9,232 bases of DNA from NCBI GenBank assembly GCA_946007445.1, contig CAMGAL010000066.1, forward strand, positions 1 to 9,232, written 5' to 3'. The notes under the pieces are model-generated. The model was not told where the DNA came from, did not search any database, and saw only the letters and a program-made list of their open reading frames with translations. Positions 6,148 to 9,232 of the stretch are shown piece by piece. The position numbers and the translations under genes are program-made. The first letter of the stretch is position 1; every line of letters starts with the position of its first letter. The DNA is from an uncultured Mediterranea sp. GTDB taxonomy: Bacteria > Bacteroidota > Bacteroidia > Bacteroidales > Bacteroidaceae.

Positions 6148-8105
6148 GACGGCGTATCCTTGCTCTGCTGTTCGCGTGGCTGCTCTCTCTGACGGGCTGC
6201 CCTGTCTGGGGTGCGGACAGCAGCCGTCTGGTGGACAGCCTGCTGCATCGGGTGGACAGCCTGCCTATGGGCATGGAGCGCATGGAGGTGCTGCGCAAGC
6301 TGGTGCGTGCCACGCAGATGACCCCCAGCGGCATCGACTATGCCCGACGGATGCTGCACGAAGCCGATATGTTGCACCACGACAGCCTCATGGCCTACAG
6401 TGCCACGCTGATAGCCAACCACTTCTTTGCTCAGAAAGAGCGCAACATCGACTCCCTGACCTATTGGATTAACTATGGTCTGCCCATCGCCAAGCGGTGC
6501 CGCTACTGGAACATGTATTTCCTGCTACACAAGACGAGAGTGCAGACCTACCTCTATGGCGAGCGCTATGAGTATGCCCTGCAGGCAGCCGAGGAGATGT
6601 TGAGCGAGGCCCGAGCCGTGGGCAATGCCGACGGACAGCTGATAGCCTATAGCTGCATCGCCAACTCCTACCAGAGCACCAAGCGATACAAAGAGACGCG
6701 CGAAACGCTGCTCAAAGCCTACAAGCTCTTCGACCAGCCACTGCAGACGGCCAACAAGATTACCATCCTCAAGCAGATACTCTACTGCTTGGATGTGTTG
6801 CATCGCTACCACCGGATGAAGCCCTTCCTCGACCGGATGGAGCAGGAACTCCACCACCTGCTGAAGACCCATCCCCTGATGTCCCATGCGCTGAACGATT
6901 ACTTCATGATGCTGGAGTGCTTCTCGGTGCAATACTACGCCCATGTCGAAGACAGGGCAAAGGCCGAAGAGCATATCTGCAAGGCGCAGAAGTACAAGAA
7001 GCAGCTCAACTACGAGTCCTACTACCTGATCTATTCCAATGCCCTCACCAACTACTACAAGATGTGCAACGACTACGACCGGGCTTTGACCTTGAACGAC
7101 TCGGCTCTGGTGCGCGTGACGCGCACGGGCTCCATGGGCAGCCGCTACATCCACTACCTGATGCAGCGGGGCGACATCTTCTACGAGAAGGGTGACTACG
7201 GAGCCGCCTTGGCTGCCTACCGCGAGGCGCAGGCTCGGGTGGACTCCATCTCCCAATTGATTTCGGACGCACAGCTGGAGGAGATACGCGACCTCTATCG
7301 GCTGGACGAGCTGCAGATGGAGCAGGAGGCCAACCACCGGGAACTGTTGCGAGCTGTGCTGCTCATGCTGGGTCTGATGATTGCGGTCACGCTGCTCAGT
7401 GTGCTGCATCGTGGCATGGTGCATAGACGGCTACGCAAGTCTCGCCAGGCTTTGCACCAGGCCAAGCAACTCTCTGAGCAGGCCAACGCCGACAAGCATC
7501 GCTTCTTGGCCACCATGAGCCACGCCATCCGTGTGCCGCTCCATGCCGTGGTAGGCTTCTCGCAGATACTCGCTACCGACGACACCCTCTCCGAAGAGCA
7601 ACGCACGGAGTATGGGGCGATGGTGCAGCACAATACGGAGAAGCTACTGTTCCTTGTGAACAGCATCCTCGACCTCTCGCGCCTGGAGGCAGGCATGACC
7701 AAGTGGAAGCTGACCGATGGCGACCTGCTGCAGGTGTGCCGCGATGCCGTCAGCAGTGTACGGCTGGCTCATCCCCACATGCAGATAGATGCAGAGGTGC
7801 CGGAAGGTAGTTGCATCCGCCCGCACACCGATACGGGTCGCTTGATGCAGGTGTTCTCCAGCCTGCTGGCCGGTGCCGTCACCACACCGCTGCAGGAGGG
7901 CGAGCTGGTGCGCCTGCGTGTACGCCTGACCGATGGCTTGCTGCAGGGTGAAGTGGAGCAGAGCCCCCTGTCCGACCCCGCACGCCAGACGCAGGAGAGC
8001 CGACTGTGTCACGACATCAACCGGCTGACGCTGCAACATTTCGGAGGCTATTATCAGGTGGATGAGGAGCAGAAGAGGATTCGGTTCTCTATCTCAGCAA
8101 GCTAA
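6144..8105 (+). CDS. TPR-sensor histidine kinase homologue with degenerate ATPase (pseudokinase)
   Basis: A 653-residue membrane protein built like a TPR sensor kinase. A signal peptide (LALLFAWLLSLTGC, 6-19) is followed by about 370 mostly helical residues with tetratricopeptide-like repeats, clearest at AYSCIANSYQSTKRYKETRE (168-187) and MQRGDIFYEKGDYGAALAAY (340-359). A membrane helix follows (LLRAVLLMLGLMIAVTLLSVL, 401-421), then a coiled linker and a HisKA domain with MSHAIRVPLHAVVGF (458-472). His460 is kept, but the usual SHEIRTPLN has E-to-A at 461, T-to-V at 464 and N-to-H at 467. The C-terminal ATPase-like region has lost its signatures: the N-box asparagines are Ser573 and Gly577 (SSLLAGAV), no DxGxG, F box or GxGxG is visible, and the region is shortened, though the terminal HFGGYYQVDEE still aligns with the partner's KMGGRIWIDPD. 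Its HisKA domain is colinear with that of the upstream kinase, so the two look like duplicates. ATP binding is unlikely; a role as sensor, scaffold or phospho-acceptor for the partner is inferred. The frame is open throughout, so this is not a broken gene. Confidence 0.87.
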   Translation: MRRRILALLFAWLLSLTGCPVWGADSSRLVDSLLHRVDSLPMGMERMEVLRKLVRATQMTPSGIDYARRMLHEADMLHHDSLMAYSATLIANHFFAQKERNIDSLTYWINYGLPIAKRCRYWNMYFLLHKTRVQTYLYGERYEYALQAAEEMLSEARAVGNADGQLIAYSCIANSYQSTKRYKETRETLLKAYKLFDQPLQTANKITILKQILYCLDVLHRYHRMKPFLDRMEQELHHLLKTHPLMSHALNDYFMMLECFSVQYYAHVEDRAKAEEHICKAQKYKKQLNYESYYLIYSNALTNYYKMCNDYDRALTLNDSALVRVTRTGSMGSRYIHYLMQRGDIFYEKGDYGAALAAYREAQARVDSISQLISDAQLEEIRDLYRLDELQMEQEANHRELLRAVLLMLGLMIAVTLLSVLHRGMVHRRLRKSRQALHQAKQLSEQANADKHRFLATMSHAIRVPLHAVVGFSQILATDDTLSEEQRTEYGAMVQHNTEKLLFLVNSILDLSRLEAGMTKWKLTDGDLLQVCRDAVSSVRLAHPHMQIDAEVPEGSCIRPHTDTGRLMQVFSSLLAGAVTTPLQEGELVRLRVRLTDGLLQGEVEQSPLSDPARQTQESRLCHDINRLTLQHFGGYYQVDEEQKRIRFSISAS

Positions 8106-8112
8106 AATCAGT

Positions 8113-8237
8113 AGTTAAAGGAGTTAGAGGAGTTATCACTTCGCTGCGCTCCGTTAGGAGTTATCGCAGGCTGCACCTGCTTAGTCAATAGTCGGAGTAT
8201 TGGCTTTAACTCCTTTAACTCCTCTATCTCCTTAACT
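8113..8237. repeat. GGAGTTA-repeat inverted repeat with inner hairpins
   Basis: The arms 8113-8135 and 8216-8237 pair over 21 positions with one bulge and one mismatch. A second register, 8113-8126 with 8207-8220, is a perfect 14-bp pairing. The arms consist of repeated GGAGTTA units, with further copies at 8157-8163, 8232-8238 (minus sense) and 8262-8268. The 80-nt interior can form three small hairpins: CTCC-GTTA-GGAG (8149-8160), GCAGG-CTGCA-CCTGC (8166-8180) and CAATA-N7-TATTG (8186-8202). It follows the kinase-pair stop codon by 5 bp, so it may help end or protect that transcript, but there is no clear U-tract after the outer stem. No coding frame is convincing here. Confidence 0.75.
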
Positions 8238-8288
8238 CCTAAAAACGGTAAAGCCGAAACAGGAGTTAAATATTTCAGCCTAAGAACG

Positions 8289-8319
8289 TTTGCTATTTGG
8301 AAAAAAAGAACTATCTTTG
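8289..8319 (+). promoter_or_regulatory. Putative rpsA promoter
   Basis: TTTG at 8289-8292 and TATCTTTG at 8312-8319 match the Bacteroides -33 and -7 boxes with a 19-bp spacer, and a second TTTG lies at 8296-8299. The spacer contains an A7 run (8301-8307). The -7 box is followed by CGCC. Transcription should begin near 8325, about 60 nt before the rpsA start codon. Confidence 0.72.
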
Positions 8320-8324
8320 CGCCC

Positions 8325-8385
8325 GATTTACTGAGCAATATAATGTCTCACTTAATTAAATTAAACAAACTTATTTATTAACTTA
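8325..8385 (+). promoter_or_regulatory. A/T-rich rpsA leader without Shine-Dalgarno
   Basis: The predicted leader of about 60 nt is almost all A and T in its second half (TTAATTAAATTAAACAAAC and on to the ATG at 8386) and contains no GGAG-like motif. Bacteroidota ribosomes generally rely on A/T-rich unstructured leaders instead of a Shine-Dalgarno sequence, so this fits a highly expressed gene. In E. coli, S1 controls its own translation through its leader; whether that happens here cannot be told from sequence. Confidence 0.5.
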
Positions 8386-9232
8386 ATGGAAAACTTAAAG
8401 AATGTAGCTCCCCTGGACGATTTCAACTGGGAGGCTTACGAAAATGGCGAGACTAACAGTACGGTTAGCCGCGAAGATCAGGAAAAGGCGTACGACGGTA
8501 CGCTGAACAAGGTGAACGACCGTGAGGTTGTTGACGGTACCGTGATTGCAATGAACAAGCGTGAGGTCGTTGTGAATATCGGTTACAAGTCGGATGGTAT
8601 CATTCCGATGAGCGAATTCCGCTACAATCCCGAACTGAAAGTAGGTGATACAGTAGAGGTTTATATCGAAAATCAGGAAGACAAGAAGGGACAGCTCGTC
8701 CTGTCTCACCGCAAGGCTCGCGCTACCCGCTCTTGGGACCGCGTGAACGCCGCTTTGGAGAACGAAGAAATTATCAAGGGCTACATCAAGTGCCGCACGA
8801 AGGGTGGTATGATTGTCGATGTATTCGGCATCGAGGCCTTCCTGCCCGGTTCACAGATTGACGTAAAGCCTATCCGCGACTACGATGTATTCGTTGGCAA
8901 GACGATGGAGTTCAAGGTGGTGAAGATCAACCAGGAGTTCAAGAACGTAGTGGTATCTCACAAGGCACTGATCGAGGCCGAACTCGAACAACAGAAGAAG
9001 GAAATTATCAGCAAACTCGAGAAGGGACAAGTGCTCGAGGGTACTGTCAAGAACATCACCTCTTACGGTGTATTTATCGACCTGGGTGGCGTAGATGGTC
9101 TGATTCACATCACTGACCTCTCTTGGGGCCGCGTCAGCGATCCGAAGGAAGTGGTCGAACTGGACCAGAAGCTCAATGTCGTTATCCTCGACTTCGACGA
9201 CGAGAAGAAGCGCATTGCTCTCGGCTTGAAGC
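8386..9232 (+). CDS. rpsA: 30S ribosomal protein S1, 5' part
   Basis: S1 is the largest ribosomal protein and binds single-stranded mRNA, helping initiation. The frame opens at ATG 8386 and is open for 282 codons to the window edge, about half of the roughly 600 residues usual in Bacteroides. The start MENLKNVAPLDDFNW and the sequence overall match the Bacteroides protein as I know it. Three S1 (OB-fold) repeats are visible: about 47-109 (DGTVIAMNKREVVVNIGYKS), 126-193 (IIKGYIKCRTKGGMIVDVFG, with AFLPGSQID) and 213-282 (LEGTVKNITSYGVFIDLGGV, with GLIHITDLSWGRV). The first two are divergent repeats of the kind that contact the ribosome; the third is closest to the consensus RNA-binding form. 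Base use is less G/C-biased at third positions than in the kinase genes, as expected for a highly expressed core gene. It has its own promoter and is separate from the kinase operon. Confidence 0.97.
   Translation, partial: MENLKNVAPLDDFNWEAYENGETNSTVSREDQEKAYDGTLNKVNDREVVDGTVIAMNKREVVVNIGYKSDGIIPMSEFRYNPELKVGDTVEVYIENQEDKKGQLVLSHRKARATRSWDRVNAALENEEIIKGYIKCRTKGGMIVDVFGIEAFLPGSQIDVKPIRDYDVFVGKTMEFKVVKINQEFKNVVVSHKALIEAELEQQKKEIISKLEKGQVLEGTVKNITSYGVFIDLGGVDGLIHITDLSWGRVSDPKEVVELDQKLNVVILDFDDEKKRIALGLK

Noticed and set aside
6525..7424. A 299-codon minus-strand open frame opposite the TPR region
   Set aside because: A His/Val/Gln-rich shadow of the TPR coding sequence, with no recognisable domain or promoter.
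6144..8105. The second kinase gene as a pseudogene
   Set aside because: The frame is open over 653 codons, the start has an excellent ribosome site, the TPR, membrane and HisKA parts are intact, and the changes are confined to catalytic motifs. A functional pseudokinase explains this better than decay.
8113..8237. The GGAGTTA repeats as a CRISPR array
   Set aside because: The units are only about 7-9 bp, occur in both orientations and have no regular spacers; no cas gene is nearby.

Overview
This window looks like a chromosomal segment from a member of the Bacteroidales, most likely the Bacteroidaceae. Three things support this. The start of ribosomal protein S1 at the right edge has the form I know from Bacteroides. 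Four upstream regions carry the Bacteroides-type -7 element TAnnTTTG, three of them with a TTTG box 19-20 bp upstream. Several families present (DUF5686 outer-membrane proteins, TPR sensor kinases) are typical of the phylum. The coding regions from about 1 to 8100 are visibly rich in G and C at third codon positions, while rpsA and the spacers are more A/T-rich, which suggests a higher-GC species of the group. No transposase, integrase, tRNA, rRNA or CRISPR array is visible.

Layout. (1) Positions 1-1363, minus strand: the N-terminal 454 residues of a secreted LacZ-type GH2 beta-galactosidase, cut by the window edge before its catalytic glutamates. (2) 1364-1973: a divergent, apparently non-coding spacer with promoters for both flanking genes, two polypyrimidine tracts and a 65-bp palindrome built from 11-bp TTCGGT units. 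(3) 1974-4214, plus: a DUF5686 outer-membrane beta-barrel protein. It is followed after 80 bp by (4) 4295-4996, a SIMPL (DUF541) envelope protein; the two may be co-transcribed. (5) 5080-6147 and 6144-8105, plus: two overlapping histidine-kinase-family genes behind a good Bacteroides promoter. (6) 8106-8385: a spacer with a large GGAGTTA-repeat inverted repeat, then the rpsA promoter and A/T-rich leader. (7) 8386 to the right edge: the first 282 residues of ribosomal protein S1.

The most interesting part is the kinase pair. The first protein has almost no sensor region but a complete histidine-kinase core (H, N, G1, F and G2 boxes). The second has a large TPR sensor, a transmembrane helix and a phospho-acceptor-type histidine, but its ATP-binding domain has lost the N-box asparagines and recognisable G1, F and G2 motifs. 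The dimerisation domains of the two align without large gaps, so they look like diverged duplicates. This suggests a split system in which a TPR pseudokinase senses and a short active partner supplies the chemistry, possibly as a heterodimer. No response regulator is present in the window. The second gene also has a 10-nt Shine-Dalgarno match, unusual for this phylum, placed inside the 3' end of the first gene; this would suit coupled translation of the pair.

Both edge genes are truncated only by the window limits.
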